Below the pieces are notes generated by a model that saw nothing but the letters and a program-made list of their open reading frames with translations, made no database searches and had not been told where the DNA came from. From Seminavis robusta (Eukaryota; Bacillariophyta; Bacillariophyceae; Naviculales; Naviculaceae), in the NCBI GenBank assembly GCA_903772945.1, contig CAICTM010000692.1:1-52605 (forward strand): a DNA stretch of 52,605 nucleotides, given 5' to 3'. Made by a program: the position numbers and the translations under genes. This document shows positions 32,391 through 42,831 of the stretch, in pieces (the first letter of the stretch is position 1; the number at the start of each line of letters is the position of its first letter).

Positions 32391-34999
32391 ATGGTGACCA
32401 TGGCGACCTCTCCATCGCACCCCTCCAACAAGCAAGCGCGAATGCGTGAAAAGGCCGAGGAGATCAATTTGGTGTTACTAGAGCCTGATGTCGATTTGTG
32501 GAAGTTACGAGAGTTGGCCCTGAGTGAAGGAGGACTTGTCAATGGTGAGTCTTTTATTTCTGGTGTATATTAATTTGTTGATTGATTATCTCGTAACTCA
32601 TGCTATGCTTTCTTTCAAAATCAGATACCATTCGCCGTCGAGCTTGGCCTAAACTGGTGGGTCTTACGAGCAACCGCACCAACAAACTGGATGATATTAG
32701 TGAACGCAAGGTTCTGTCGGACATTCAAGAACGCAAAATGATTTCGGTGTTGAGTCCAGCACGCAAAAAGTCTCCCAAGGTGCTCCGACGAGGACCCACT
32801 CCGGAACTTGTGACCAATTTTGGGAAAGACGACAATAATAACCCTGGCACGGCCTTTACAGGAGGACCCTTTGATCAGCACGATACTACCGCCACGGCGG
32901 CTTTGGCCGAAGATGATACTACCTCACTGGCATCCTTTGACGATTCCGTTCTATCCAGTCATGTCGTGGCCTGTATGGATGCCGAACAAATTGAACGCGA
33001 CGTGACGCGCTGCACGTGGCATTTGCTGACGGGAGGACAACGATCCCGACGACGCATTATCATGAACAAACATCGCAAGAAAATCTCCAAAATACTGAGA
33101 CGCAAACAACGACGATTGGGGGATTTGATTAATCTCACACTGGCCGTGTCGGAGGAAGACTTGCCTACGGAAGATCGATTGTGTTATTATCAAGGATATC
33201 ATGATGTTGCCAGTATTTTCTTGGCGGCTCTGGGAGGGGCGTCCATCAAGGCGATTGAAAAGCAACAACAACAAACTTCACCAGGGTCGGACGCGGCAGT
33301 CCAAGCGGCTACCATGGGCCTAGAAATGTCATCCAAGGTACTTTACCAGGTGTCTCTGTCTCATTTCCGGGAACCCATGAGGAAGGACTTTCTACACTTG
33401 CAAACGGCACTCCGCATGGTACTGTTGCCTCTCTTGAGTGTCATGGACCCGGAGGTACATGCACACTTGTATGGCTGTGGAATGGAGCCGTTCTTTGCCC
33501 TCTCATGGATGCTGACTTGGTTTTCTCATGACATCCGAGATACGACACTGGTCAAGCGACTCTTTGACTTCTTCCTGTGCAGTCATCCACTGATGCCCAT
33601 TTATCTCAGTGTCGCCATGCTGTGTCACTCATCCAATCGACAAGAAATATTGGCTACGCCCTGTGAATTTGCGGAACTACACAGTGTCTTGGCTGGATTG
33701 CCCAAAAACTCGTCCATGGTTGGCTGGAAGTACCGCGTCGGAGATGGATATGTATCAGACGACGACGAAATTGGAGAGGACGGGGAGACTTCGATTAGTT
33801 TGGATTCCGACATGCAAAGTAATGGAAACTCCACCAATCGCACCCCCGGTGGTAGTCACTCCTTGAACAGTGGCTACATGGCGATGATGCGGCGCGAAGA
33901 TTTAATCTTGTCGGAAGGGCACGCCCATGTCGTGTCCATGGGTATTCCCGCTCATGTACCCTTTCAAGAATTGATTGACACGGCCATTAAATTTATGAGA
34001 CGGATACCTCCACGAAAGTTACGCGGTCTTGCCATGCGATACTTTGGCCCAATGCAAGGGGAACCCATGATGGCCATGTATCCGGGGATTACCTTGTTCC
34101 AACCTCCGCCATCCTGGGCGTTGGTGGCACGAGCCAAGGCCGATTGGGTGCTGAAGCAGCGTGGGCGTACGCCGACGCGGGAACCTAGGCGGAGATACGT
34201 AACAACAACACGCAAGAAGGAGGAAGATGACAGCAACAACGACGAAAATAAAACCAACCATGAAGCTGCAGATCAAAGCGAAAAAGTAACACCGGAAATG
34301 ATCGAAAAGCTGGCGAAGAAGCTGAAATGGCCCAAAGCTATGGTTGCGCAAGGATTTGGTCCGGGAGAAGAGGAAGTTGTCAGGGAACGAAAGCGACGTA
34401 GACTGCTCATGATTGGAGGAGCTGCCACGGTTGCTGTATTGGTCATTGCTGTGGGTGTGGCGCGAAGCCGCAACTCGAGGCTCAAGGGATCTTCGGGCGG
34501 TGGCGATTTCTTCTTGACGCGCGAAGACGCAGTGTCGTATGTGAAATCCACTGGAAGCGCGAGAGGCAAGAACCACCATCAGAGCGACAACTCGACGGAC
34601 TGGTGTCTTGTACCAAGCAATGCTACGTCTGCTCCAACGCTCTCCGTGATTAGTTCCAACGAGTCGTTGCTTCGAAGGCATGTCCAGCGAATCTTGGTGG
34701 GCCAGTTCCGACAAGTCTACGCAAAAGTTCAACTTGTGGTAAAAACGGTGGAGTTTCTAAAATCCAGTGTGAGGGATCCCGAGTTCCATGCCAATATACA
34801 GAAGGCCTTGAGCGAGTCGTTTGCCAAGGTTGGTCGGACTCTCACTGATTCCCAGGGTCGAGCCAATGTGCGAAATGGAGCTGTACGTGCGTCTCAGAAT
34901 GTGGGTCGCTCTGCCGTGAATGCCTTGAAGAATATCTTCCTTGTCGCTCGAGATCATTTGGGAGGAGATCAACTGGAGGAGTTGGAGCTCGGAGCATGA
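32391..34999 (+). CDS. TBC-domain Rab GTPase-activating protein (TBC1D20/Gyp8-like), two exons
   Basis: Exon 1 is 32391-32544 and exon 2 is 32625-34999. The 80-nt intron (GTGAGT...AATCAG) is phase 1, giving 842 aa. TBC proteins speed GTP hydrolysis by Rab GTPases using an Arg finger and a Gln finger. The first sits in IERDVTRCTWHL near residue 173 and the second in CYYQGYHDVASIFLA near residue 238; both key residues are present. The helical TBC core continues through EPFFALSWMLTWFSHD and SHPLMPIYLSVAMLCHS. A hydrophobic segment near residues 645-665 (LLMIGGAATVAVLVIAVGVA) suggests membrane anchoring, as in TBC1D20, an ER-resident Rab1/Rab18 GAP, although it is not at the very end here. The Rab partner is unknown. 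Confidence 0.85.
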
Positions 35000-35087
35000 G
35001 GAGACGTTCTCTGCATGCCTTTACAATAGTATTTGCACCTGCTATATATTTTAAAAGTTGCTTTTGACCTCTAATGTAGCTAGCTAG

Positions 35088-36767
35088 CTAGAGGGCAATG
35101 CCACCTGGCGCCTCTTCTTCTGACCATTCAATGGCATTCAGAGCGGAGCCGACAATGTAGAGGGATCCAGCCACCAAGACTTCCACCGATGCCGATGCTT
35201 CACTCTCGGCCATGGAACGAATGCGATCCAAGCCTTCCGCCACGGTCAAATTCACCGCCGTTTCAGATGGCTGTGACTCTTGGCTCTTCTCCAAATGCTT
35301 CCATATGGACTCGAGTGTCATTTGCCACGTGGTGACTACTTTTGTTGATTCCTCTTCGTCGCTACTATTGTTGGGAGGCAGCCATTCCTCGTGCAGTGGA
35401 ATTCCATGGTCCTCCAGCAAGTCTCTGGCATTCTTCTTTGAGACTGCACTGGGCCGTGCAAAGTCGGACCGACAAAAGAATACCCTTTCAAAGCCACAGG
35501 ACACTCCCCGCGTCGATGGTCGCAGCAGGAGCTGCAAGAGGTCAACTGGATTTCGTTCGTGGCTGCAATTGAAAATGAGTATTCGCTTGCACGGTTGTTG
35601 TTGCTGTTGTGTGACGGAAGTGAACCAGTCGTATCCCGCTTGCAAGGAGATGGGAGTATGAGATCCATCCAAGCGTAGATGGATGCTGCTGGATTTTGTC
35701 ATTTCGACTGTTTGACACCGGCCGGGCCAACGTGCTTGTGCCAAGGCATCCAGGACACTCATCCTCTTATTGTCGTCGTCGATTGTTGTGGTTGGTGTTT
35801 GCTGTGATGAGGACACGACCGCTTGACAAAGAGCAATGGCCAGTTCTGCATTGATGCGTTGATGATCTCCCGGCAATCCAATAACGGCATCCGAAGGGAC
35901 TGCCTTGGTGCAATTGCCAACAAGGAGGAGTGTCTGCCTACCTTCTTCTTTGGCACACTTCTCCAGGACCGCAATAACTCCGGGTGTATTGGTGTCAATG
36001 GCAAATAGCTTCTTCTTGTTGTTCTTGCTGTCATTGCAGTTAGCAGATTGTTGTTCATCCTTGATGGTTTTGAAGATTCCACCCTTTTCCCAGGCAATTT
36101 TCTCTAGCGTATCCCCTAGAACTCGTGTGTGATCCAAGTCTAACAAGGTGACCCCACACACGATATTATTTCTCTCAAGAGGAGTCATGTCGATAATATT
36201 GGTCGCATCGTAGCGACCTCCCATGCCCACTTCCAAAATAATAACATCCAAAGTTGGTTGCTGGTACTGCGCAAATGTAAACAAGGCCATGAGTGTCAAC
36301 ATGCGAAAATATCCCGGCAAGACCGGCAGATCGGGATCTTGGTCTTGATTGCAATTGCTTTCCAAGAGCGTCCGGACGCGCCAATAGACTTGTCCAAAGA
36401 CCGTCTTGGGAATGGGCAATCCATTGACTCGAATTCGTTCTCGAATATCGACCAAATGTGGACTGGTGAACAATCCCGTATTCCATCCATAGTGTCGTCG
36501 CAAGATGGATTCACAGAGACAACACGTGGATCCCTTGCCCTTGGTGCCCGTGACATGAACAATGGCTGGCAATGATGACGCCGGTAGACCGATGCGACGC
36601 ATATAGATTCTCATGTCATGAATGGTCTTGGTCCGACGTTCGGCTGCTTTGGCCAAGGCTTCTTTCGTTCTTGCTTGATGCAAGGGAGAATGGAGAAGGG
36701 CATTCAAGGCTCCTTCGTAGGTGTGGTCATCATCGTCACCATTCTTACTCTCATTATTGGCAGCCAT
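35088..36767 (-). CDS. Folylpolyglutamate synthase (FPGS/FolC family)
   Basis: The 559-aa single-exon product adds Glu residues to folates, with ATP, through an acyl-phosphate intermediate; polyglutamylation keeps folates in the cell and suits them to one-carbon enzymes. Residues 74-81 are the P-loop GTKGKGST. TSPHLVDIRERIRVNG is the family signature after it, and VIILEVGMGGRYDATNII carries the metal-binding Glu region. The LDHTRVLGDTLEKIAWEKGG motif follows, with Gly where many members have Ala. The Mur-ligase C-terminal domain is recognisable in ILIFNCSHERNPVDLLQLLL. No clear presequence is seen, so a cytosolic form is likely. It converges with the TBC gene, with 88 bp between stops. Confidence 0.93.
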   Translation of the reverse strand: MAANNESKNGDDDDHTYEGALNALLHSPLHQARTKEALAKAAERRTKTIHDMRIYMRRIGLPASSLPAIVHVTGTKGKGSTCCLCESILRRHYGWNTGLFTSPHLVDIRERIRVNGLPIPKTVFGQVYWRVRTLLESNCNQDQDPDLPVLPGYFRMLTLMALFTFAQYQQPTLDVIILEVGMGGRYDATNIIDMTPLERNNIVCGVTLLDLDHTRVLGDTLEKIAWEKGGIFKTIKDEQQSANCNDSKNNKKKLFAIDTNTPGVIAVLEKCAKEEGRQTLLLVGNCTKAVPSDAVIGLPGDHQRINAELAIALCQAVVSSSQQTPTTTIDDDNKRMSVLDALAQARWPGRCQTVEMTKSSSIHLRLDGSHTPISLQAGYDWFTSVTQQQQQPCKRILIFNCSHERNPVDLLQLLLRPSTRGVSCGFERVFFCRSDFARPSAVSKKNARDLLEDHGIPLHEEWLPPNNSSDEEESTKVVTTWQMTLESIWKHLEKSQESQPSETAVNLTVAEGLDRIRSMAESEASASVEVLVAGSLYIVGSALNAIEWSEEEAPGGIAL

Positions 36768-37293
36768 GATTACTGTAGTAGATTGCTCTATGCTCTATGG
36801 GAAGCAGGGCACTGACCCAGATAAATGAGAGGATGCAGCGATGCAGCACTGATGAACCAAACTGCAGCCAGAGCCTACCTACCCTTCCGCCAAAGTGGGG
36901 AACACGACGAGAGACTAATAGAAGAACGTCAAGGCAAATAGGTTCAGCTGCGTGCGCTGGCTAGCTAGTAGTACATGTAGGATACTTGCTTCCATTATCT
37001 ATTTCGTTTGCTGCAATGGTGGCTGACTGCAGTCGTACGGTACGTACCGATCTGTGCGGAAGTCGGTGGATCTGTTCCTTGCAAGCTTCAAGAGTTCTTC
37101 AAGCAAGTTGACCAGCGTGGCGACCTGGAAGATAGTAGTTGGGTAGATGAAGTAATATTTTACGCTGACTATTTGAATAAAAATTGTTATTACCGCATCT
37201 ACCTCATTTCAAAAGCAAGTGGTCACGGCCTTGATTTCGGTGGATCTGCTGGGTTGATCGTTTCAGCTGAAGAGCTCTTCAAGCAACCTGCCT
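36768..37293. other. Upstream region of the first transporter copy
   Basis: The part from about 37051 is related to the upstream region of the second transporter (47281 onward), sharing CAGTGGATCTGTTC-like, CTTCAAGAG and GCGACCTG strings. The 104-codon frame here is in promoter-type DNA and I do not call it a gene. Confidence 0.5.
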
Positions 37294-37597
37294 GGAAGGC
37301 AGCCGATTTAAGAGATCGCTGAAAGTCGTTCCTATTCGCGCTGCGCGACTTAGCGCGAGTTTCCCGCGATTCGTTCAACGCGAATGGCACGAATGGTGCG
37401 ACCTTACCGCGATTTAGCGCGACTTACATTGGCTTTCTTAGTGTAAATGCTAGTATTTGCTATTCGCGCAGCGCGACTTAGCGCGAATCGCGAACGACTT
37501 TTGGATTCGCGCAGCGCGACTTTGCGCGAATCGCGAAGGACTTAGCGCGACTTGCGGGAGTGCGTATTTTTAGCGATGGCCTAATCGGCTGCCTTCC
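37294..37597. mobile_element. 304-bp TIR insertion with GCGCGA-rich core
   Basis: Inverted ends GGAAGGCAGCCGATT (37294-37308) and AATCGGCTGCCTTCC (37583-37597) extend imperfectly inward to ATCGCT/AGCGAT, about 27 bp in all. The core holds three copies of an ATTCGCGC-GCGCGACTT-type unit (about 37335, 37463 and 37505) plus more GCGCGA strings, making it far richer in CpG than its surroundings. The same upstream region of the second transporter copy lacks this block, which gives an empty-site comparison and supports insertion. No coding frame is present. Confidence 0.7.
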
Positions 37598-37652
37598 TGA
37601 TGGTGGACCTGTGGACCTGCTGAAAACTAAACATCCAGAGCTCACAAAAAAC

Positions 37653-37703
37653 TAAGATACAAAACACAAAAAACAAAACAAAAACACAAACACAAACACA
37701 ATC
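37653..37703 (+). promoter_or_regulatory. A/C-rich 5' leader of the first transporter copy
   Basis: The stretch before the ATG is almost only A and C (ACAAACACAAACACAATC). The second copy has a matching leader at 47513-47558. Such unstructured leaders favour efficient scanning and also occur before the genes at 28291 and 45730. Confidence 0.5.
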
Positions 37704-39260
37704 ATGTCTACAACAATCACAACAAACGCAAACATGTCTACCTCTGGAAGCATCAAGAGCGAACAACCTGATGATACCCAAAACACCTTCTCTGATGTTG
37801 ACATTGAGAGCGGTGCTAACCTAGCTATTGCGCCCAAAAGGACAAAGAAATTCATCATATTGATTGCAAGCGTTGCAGCCCTTGGAGGTCTCATTTTTGG
37901 ATTTGATATCGCAGGGGCAGGTGCAACATTCGTCATGGGTGGTTTTAAGCATCACTTCAAGTGGGAGTGTGCTCACGACGACATCGGTTGCGTTGGTGCT
38001 TCGCAAGGCACCATGGACCGCGACAAGGGCCTCATCAATGGTCTATTTGGTATTGGAGCTGCCATTGGAGCTCTCCTCAACTCCAGGTTGGCGGAACAGT
38101 TTGGGCGTCGGATTACCCTGGGCTTGTCTGCTCTCGTGTTCATCTTCGGCGCTAGCATTCAAGCGTGGGCTCCTGTAATGGAGGTCATGTGGGCTGGTCG
38201 CATCTTCTCTGGTATGGGCATTGGCATGCTCAGCATGTGTTCCCCTGTATACATTGGTGAGTGTGCCCCAGAGCACATTCGTGGTGCCCTTGGAACTCTT
38301 TGGCAACTTGCCATCACAATCGGCATTGTCCTTGCATCTGCAATGAATATTGGACTTGCCAAATTGGACTATGGGTGGAGGATCTCCTATGGAGGCAACA
38401 TCCTATTTGCTGTGATTTTGATCCTATGCCTTGCTTTCATGCCCGAGTCTCCTCGTTGGCTAGCAGCTCATGGTACCGAGGAGCAAGTCAAGGAATCACT
38501 CTCCAAGATGTGATTTGAAGATGAAATTGACTCGGAAGTTGAAAAGCTGCAACATGAAGTTGAAGAGGAGCGAAAGCTTGGACAGGCTCCATGGAGTGAG
38601 GTCTTCTCCAACAAGAACTTGATGCGCCGTCGTGTCATCCTCGGATTCGTCTTGTTTGCCTTTCAGCAACTTTGTGGAATCAACGCGGTCATGTTCTATG
38701 CCCCTGACATCTTGAATACCTTCTTCACCGAAAGCCAGGCCATCACCGGAACTCTTGTGCTCAACACCATCAACTGCCTCTCTACCTTCATCACTGTGGC
38801 AACTGTGGACCGCTTTGGCCGCACCAAGCTCTTGACTCTTGGAGGAATGCTCATGTTCCCATGCCTTGTTGCCTGTGGAATCCTCTCTGTTGCGGAACAA
38901 ACCCAGGGTGTTGGATATGCTGTCCTGGTCTTTGCCGCCATCTACATTATTGGCTTTGCCTTTAGCTGGGGTCCTGTCCTCTGGATTGTCATTCCCGAGA
39001 TGTTCCCCTACCGCACCCGTGGCAAGGCTGTTGGTATCTGTGTGATGTCCAACTGGATCTTTACCACCTTGGTCGGTGCTGTTTTCCCCGTAGCTTCCAC
39101 TGCTTCTTTGGGAGCCTGCTTCTTTTTCTTCGCTGGTGCCATCTTCGTTGCTGTTGGTGTTGTCTACGTTTTCCAGGTCGAAACCGCCGAAAAGACGTCT
39201 GAGGAGATTGATCAGGCGTATGAAAACCATAAGCCCGCTCTCAAGCGCAAGGATTGGTAA
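37704..39260 (+). pseudogene. Sugar porter (MFS) copy 1, interrupted by one TGA
   Basis: This copy is colinear over 518 codons plus stop with the intact gene at 47559, and most differences are silent. A single TGA at 38511-38513 replaces the CGA (Arg) found at codon 270 in the other copy, through a C-to-T change in a CpG. Upstream lie the first six membrane segments and PESPRWL; downstream the frame is fully preserved to the normal stop (FAFQQLCGINAVMFYAPDI, VDRFGRTKLLTLGG, PEMFPYRTRGKA). It has no indels. It therefore looks recently disabled, or possibly read through. A TIR element sits in its upstream region. Half-transporters of 269 and about 213 aa could be made but are not expected to work alone. 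Confidence 0.85.
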
Positions 39261-39589
39261 ACTCTGAGAAAATGCGAGCTAGCTAGCTACATGTGAGCAA
39301 GCAAATGGTCAGGCAGCTGCTATTGCCGACACAAGAAGACCTGAAGGGTGATCTTGCTCATTGCTTTATGTGTTACATGATTGGTGGAAGTTGTAAGAGT
39401 GTATAACTTTAGATGATAAACTAAAACAGAGAGTCAATCTCTTGTCCCTGGTACATGTGCATCCCTGTGCAACCACTGTGTCCAATTTACCGTACCACTC
39501 GTCCGATTCCCAGTGGCATGGTACACAGCACCATCAGGACATCGTGACTATTTCAATGTTTCCAGCCCCCCCCCCCCTGAAGCACGCAA

Positions 39590-39730
39590 AAAACCCGGCC
39601 TCGAGCAAAGGTTGGTAAAAATGTGACCTAGCTACAGAGCAAAGGTTGGTAAAAATGTGAGAGAATTGGGCAGGCAGCTGTTATTGGGGAGTCTTGCTCA
39701 TTACTACATGTATGTGTTACATGATTATAC
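39590..39730 (+). repeat. Partial third copy of the transporter 3' end
   Basis: After a 12-C run at 39566-39577, the sequence resembles the last codons and 3' UTR of the transporter: CTCGAGCAAAGGTTGGTAAA against CTCAAGCGCAAGGATTGGTAAA, then GGCAGGCAGCTGTTATTG, CTTGCTCATTACTACATG and GTGTTACATGATT. The GAGCAAAGGTTGGTAAAAAT unit is doubled with a 34-bp period (39603, 39637). It is a fragment from unequal exchange or an older copy. Confidence 0.55.
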
Positions 39731-40221
39731 CGTAGCAGGTGGCCTCTTCCGAGTTCGAAGCTGAGACAAACGCAAGTTACAACCTTCTTTTAAGGTTGTT
39801 TTTCCCTCGAAGGTATCAACGATCCCACTTTTGGCTACGAAGGGTGTCGTCATTGATATTAGTCATGCAGTAACCATGGCAGAGGATTCCAACTACCTTT
39901 CGGATACCACCGCCAACAACAAACGTACCGGCACAGCCCTGGGGCAACTCCAACTCAGCCCTTGGTAACAAGCTGCACAGTGCACTTTATAGAAGCGATC
40001 ACGTGCTACCTGGTGGGTGGCATGCATCACGGAAAAGCAGCATATTGGTACGTGCTTCCTGCATGGCAGGTGGAATCTTGCCTCATCGACCAGCGATTCC
40101 TTCGCCCGGTGATAGCTGTTTGGGGCGAGAACTGTAACATCATTGGCGTGCGGTTCGCTTATGTTTATTGTATGATAAGTTGTATTTATGCATTTCTAAG
40201 GAAGATGTAATGTCTCTGTCA

Positions 40222-40812
40222 CTACAGCAGGTAAAGGTGACATTGTGTCTCTTGAGATCGCGCAGCCCTGTTCTTTTTGGATGATTGCTTTACCTTCTTT
40301 GATGTAGAGAGTGCGGAATCGGACCTTGAGGTGGAGAGCTTCTTAGCGGCAAGTTTCATCTTGCTGTAGAATGTTTTGTGATCCTTGTCACATGCTTCAC
40401 ACTTCTGTTTCACAGAGTATTTCTGAGCAAGTTCTTTCATACTGTAGCCCATATTCAGTAGTATTAGGACCCTTTCTGCCTTGCAGAAGACCTTTGTGGT
40501 CCTTTTCCCTGGAACAATGGGCTTCGCACACTCAGCTTCCTGCACGGTAAGCACCTCTTCGGAGACGGAATCCCACGAAATAGTAAGTGACGGCCCTCCC
40601 CCTCGAACGTCTGTGATGTCACCTCGAATGATGGGATGCTCGTGTATTTGAACTATATCAAATTCAACGCTCTTTTGACTTGAGGCTTTCGAAGAAGCAA
40701 CACTGGAGACCGACTCATCAAGTGTGAGGGTTTTCAGGATCCCTTTCCTTTCACGTTCAAGGAACTTGAAACTTGGCTCTGGATGATAAGGGAAAGATAC
40801 CGGTAGGTTCAT
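40222..40812 (-). CDS. Small diatom-type protein of unknown function
   Basis: From the ATG at 40812 (context ATCACCATGA) the product has 196 aa; the frame is open 23 codons further upstream, but that part looks non-coding. Residues about 45-95 contain SVEFDIVQIHEHPIIRGDIT followed by GPSLTISWDSVSEEVLTVQEAE. From memory this V-F-V-I-EHP-I-GD...GP-L-I-W pattern recurs in many diatom-restricted proteins without known function. The second half is basic, with a KVFCKAERVLILLNMGYSMK helix and a Lys/Ser-rich end (KKVKQSSKKNRAARSQ) that could be a nuclear signal. No catalytic motif is visible. Confidence 0.6.
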   Translation of the reverse strand: MNLPVSFPYHPEPSFKFLERERKGILKTLTLDESVSSVASSKASSQKSVEFDIVQIHEHPIIRGDITDVRGGGPSLTISWDSVSEEVLTVQEAECAKPIVPGKRTTKVFCKAERVLILLNMGYSMKELAQKYSVKQKCEACDKDHKTFYSKMKLAAKKLSTSRSDSALSTSKKVKQSSKKNRAARSQETQCHLYLL

Positions 40813-42831
40813 GGTGATTATGATAAATTCTTGATGCGGAAAATAATTGTGAGAGCCACAACAAATCCATTTGTCCCTCAACCAGCTACTAGTAGCTAGC
40901 TACTTCGACCGCTAGCACAAAAAGACAAAAAGCTTCTCAGACCACCTGTGCACGGGTCGGCACTAAATCAGCAATCGTCCTGGCCAGTAGCCGACTCCTG
41001 ACTGGGTTGGCAAAGTTGGTAGCCAGCTCCATTGAGAGTTTAGGACCAGACGTAAATGATCTGCAGGCTTCCACGGGAACTGGTACGATCTGTACGTACC
41101 TGTACACGTTGCAAGCAGCACTTTTAATTGTTCCAGCCGTTCTTTCAATGGTCATGGTAAGAAGAGGGTTTCAGATTCGAAAACAAGCATTAAAAAACTT
41201 AGCTGAACATTGAAGTCCGCTTTCTGAAGGGTCACAGATAGTACAAGACTAAGTTGGTTTTAAGCAAATGTCTGCATTGTTTGACGTGGCAGAAAAGGAA
41301 GAATCCGGTGCGTGTAAGAAGACTGGGCTGTGACAGCTGTACCGGTACTCTAGATCTCTAGATCCTCCTACTTACATGTACAAGAGCGTGGACCTTCTCT
41401 TCGGACTGGGTCCTTGCGTCCTTGCTGCCCATTTACGGCTGTAGAGCTGACAGACTACAGTATTGGTGGCCATTTGACGATGGTTAAAAATTAAATGATT
41501 TTGTTTCATCATTGGTTTGAGCGCAAAACTACAAGAGTTGTATCGTTGTATCTCGCACTTCTAAGTGCGCAGCACTGCGTTGTTCAAGAAATCATGAAAG
41601 CAAGAATTATGCATGGTTGGGGTTGCTTTTGAAGGTTCGCGACTGAAGCAAATTGGGGCATGATCTTAGAAGTGAACGGTGGCCGTCGAAGCCATTTTTT
41701 CGGCTCTCGTAGTGCTCGTTTATGTGACCCTTTAGCCTACTTGGGTAGCCAAGACTTCAACCTTTTTTGATTTGTTTGGTAGGGCACACCATCCCTGAAG
41801 ATCGTCGTCTCTCGGTAAGCCCGCAGTTGCTGGTGCTACAGAATCAAAGCAATTCCAACTTGGCTCTGCCTGCACTTTGTTACAATCTGTACCGGTACCA
41901 GGTACCAGTACCGCTATACCGGTACCGGTAGACTCACTCGACTCTGTTCCGAAAGAATGAAACGTGACGGCAAGTCTGATTTTATTCGTGCATAGCGATA
42001 GTCGCGTAATCGCGCTGGCTTGCACGTACCACCAGTAATCGCGCTCCTTGCATTTCTCACCAATACTGTTCAGCATGGGAGCAGCAGCAGAAAAGATCCA
42101 GACATCCAGACATGTAGCTCCGGGTGCTTTGCCTTTCATCTGCGTGGGAGGCTAACCTTGATATGAGCAGACCTGTAAGGAATCCCCTTTTCCGGACTTT
42201 ATCTTAAAAGCAGCTGATTAGAAAAGTCACTGACCTTGGCCTTGAAACCTACTGGTAATACGACGGTACCGGTACTGGACCAGCCAGCGGTGGCCACGGT
42301 GATAAAAGAGATTGAAGGCAAACCTCGGGAGTGGGATCAGGGGATATGAATGTCTCACCTACTAGCTAGCTTGGGGGCATAGCTAATCCTTGATGGCTGT
42401 TTTAGGAACCAAGTAGTAGGCACAAATGAATGGCTCTAACTATAGCACTGGAGGGTTGACTTTTGATATTGAACATCCAGTTGGAGTACGGTAGGAGAGT
42501 TGCTAGAGCCTTGTCGGCACTGATTTCAATGAAATGACAGTTCTCTATGCCGTCGCGCCTTCAGTTTGCACAATCTCGTGTCGTTCGAAACATCTGAGGA
42601 GGGGTTCTACGGTACCGTGTGCGTGCTTCCCTACACCCGTCCCTTTTGGATGTGCGAGGAAGACTCCGAACCTAGACTACAACACATCGCATCGTACTGT
42701 TTGTTGCATCATGTACTTTTGAGGATTTAGATCTACTAAGAGAACAGTTAGTTAGTTTGAGAACCTCCAGCTGCATTGCTATTGAATACATGCATTGGAA
42801 CGGTTTCACTGGTAACACAGACACATGGGCG
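40813..42831. other. Long gene-poor region
   Basis: About 2 kb without a convincing gene. A 135-codon minus-strand frame at 41732-42139 is low in complexity where it crosses GTACC repeats, and I do not call it. Palindromic strings are common (TAGCTAGCTA near 40890, GGTACCGGTAC near 41890 and 42264). No RNA gene was recognised. Confidence 0.5.
41889..41932. repeat. Cluster of GGTACC/ACCGGT palindromes
   Basis: GTACCGGTACC, GGTACCAGTACC and TACCGGTACCGGTA follow each other with almost no spacer. This is the densest example of a self-complementary motif that recurs in intergenic DNA throughout the window. Confidence 0.75.

Noticed and set aside
37008..37322. 104-codon plus-strand frame upstream of transporter copy 1
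   Set aside because: It runs into the TIR element, and the related upstream region of the second copy has no matching frame, so it is promoter DNA.
38496..39230. Long minus-strand frames antisense to both transporter copies (also 48351-49085)
   Set aside because: They mirror the codon pattern of the sense gene; composition is Asp/Glu/Gly/Ser-rich without domains. The sense strand has clear MFS motifs.
39876..39968. 30-codon frame starting ATGGCAGAGGATTCC
   Set aside because: The start context is good, but it is very short, has no continuation or splice donor that I can support, and shows no family.
41732..42139. 135-codon minus-strand frame
   Set aside because: Part of it translates GGTACC repeats into a Thr/Gly/Val run and the rest has no domain. 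It is probably intergenic.
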